NCBI GenBank assembly: GCA_046590575.1
Contig: JBKJUS010000091.1
Coordinates: 1-21,955 of the forward strand
Origin: DATLNF01 sp046590575
GTDB lineage: Bacteria; Actinomycetota; Actinomycetes; BP-191
Direction: 5' to 3'
Length of the DNA: 21,955 bases
This document shows, piece by piece, positions 21,637 through 21,955 of the stretch. Every line of letters starts with the position of its first letter. Position 1 is the stretch's first letter. The translations under genes were made by a program, and so were the position numbers. The notes below the pieces were generated by a model, which was given only the letters and a program-made list of their open reading frames with translations, was not told the origin of the DNA and did no database searches.

Positions 21637-21955
21637 CTACCCGGTGAAAGCGGCGGGGGAAACACCACTCGGCTGCCCAAGCCCGAGGTGACCAAGGACG
21701 AACCCGAGCCACTCCGCGTGCTTCGCAATCTGCACATCCGCGTCGATGCCGAGGTGGCCGCTGTCGGCCCACACCCGAAGCAAGGCAGGCGCCCCGACCT
21801 CTTGCAGCCTGGCGACGTGCTTGCGGGCGTGCCAGGCCGGACATCGGGGATCGTTCTCCCCGGCCACCACCAGCGTCGGCGGGTACACGACGCCTTCCTG
21901 CACGTTCTGGTACGGCGACCAGGCCGCCATGCCGGGCGCGTCGGTGGGAGACAGC
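21637..21955 (-). CDS. C-terminal part of a prolyl oligopeptidase (S9) family serine peptidase, cut by the window edge
   Basis: The last 105 or so residues of an alpha/beta-hydrolase peptidase; the reading frame stays open to position 21955, so the start lies beyond the window. YPPTLVVAGENDPRCPAWHA carries the catalytic aspartate (END) after the typical VxxGxxD strand, and WADSGHLGIDADVQ carries the catalytic histidine. The closing WLGFVLGHLGL helix is typical of the family's C-terminus. The nucleophile serine would be upstream and cannot be seen. It ends 9 nt before the acyl-CoA dehydrogenase-like gene on the same strand, so the two may be cotranscribed, although the peptidase is not obviously part of the same pathway. 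Confidence 0.8.
   Translation of the reverse strand, partial: LSPTDAPGMAAWSPYQNVQEGVVYPPTLVVAGENDPRCPAWHARKHVARLQEVGAPALLRVWADSGHLGIDADVQIAKHAEWLGFVLGHLGLGQPSGVSPAAFTG

Noticed and set aside
21634..21639. TAGATC six bases before GTG 21627 on the minus strand as a leaderless promoter
   Set aside because: The TAG is the stop codon of the S9 peptidase gene, the last base does not fit TANNNT, and no -35 is present; read-through from the upstream gene is simpler.
1..21955. CRISPR arrays, transposase or integrase genes, prophage genes, toxin-antitoxin or restriction systems
   Set aside because: No spaced direct repeats and no proteins of these families were found on either strand.

Overview
The window is high-GC DNA (about 70% by eye), densely coded on both strands. 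GTG starts, 4-nt stop/start overlaps and likely leaderless starts are common. Gene content points to an actinobacterium: a mycothiol-type DinB/MDMPI protein, an AhpE-type peroxiredoxin, a DUF3052 protein, a homodimeric AceE, and an RNase HI/acid phosphatase fusion. The order RNase H-phosphatase / zinc-ribbon protein / Nif3 and the block ahpE / DUF3052 / aceE match, from memory, Rv2228c-Rv2230c and Rv2238c-Rv2239c-Rv2241 of Mycobacterium tuberculosis. The middle of the window is therefore conserved core chromosome. I cannot name the genus.

Layout. 1-400: RNase P RNA (minus strand). 584-3997: a large secreted M36 (fungalysin-type) metallopeptidase with an LPATG wall anchor, followed by a strong terminator and a 107-bp imperfect inverted repeat. 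4192-7408 (minus): tRNA-Val(UAC), nif3-like gene, coiled-coil zinc-ribbon protein, RNase HI/phosphatase; the tRNA 3' end lies one base from the nif3 start codon. 7493-7564: a striking long perfect hairpin. 7590-8469 (minus): ahpE-type peroxiredoxin and a four-CxxC protein. 8532-9446 (plus): MDMPI/DinB-like enzyme, divergent from ahpE over a near-symmetric pair of -10 elements. 9454-9924 (minus): DUF3052. 10082-12784 (plus): aceE. 12901-14347 (plus): ECF sigma factor overlapping a membrane protein with a BsuPI-like outer domain. 14404-15408: a PolX-like HhH+PHP protein without the polymerase domain. 15462-18676: a HelZ-type SNF2 ATPase overlapping a 78-aa protein that resembles only the tail of the usual SWIM partner.

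18666-21955 (minus): an accessory-looking, tightly coupled operon of acyl-CoA dehydrogenase-like protein, PIG-L deacetylase, NodS-family methyltransferase (with a one-base frameshift) and family 2 glycosyltransferase, preceded by the 3' end of an S9 peptidase gene cut by the window edge. The last four complete genes look like a pathway for a modified amino-sugar conjugate that I cannot match to a characterised product. This operon, the sigma/BsuPI pair and the tRNA-nif3 junction are the most interesting parts of the window.
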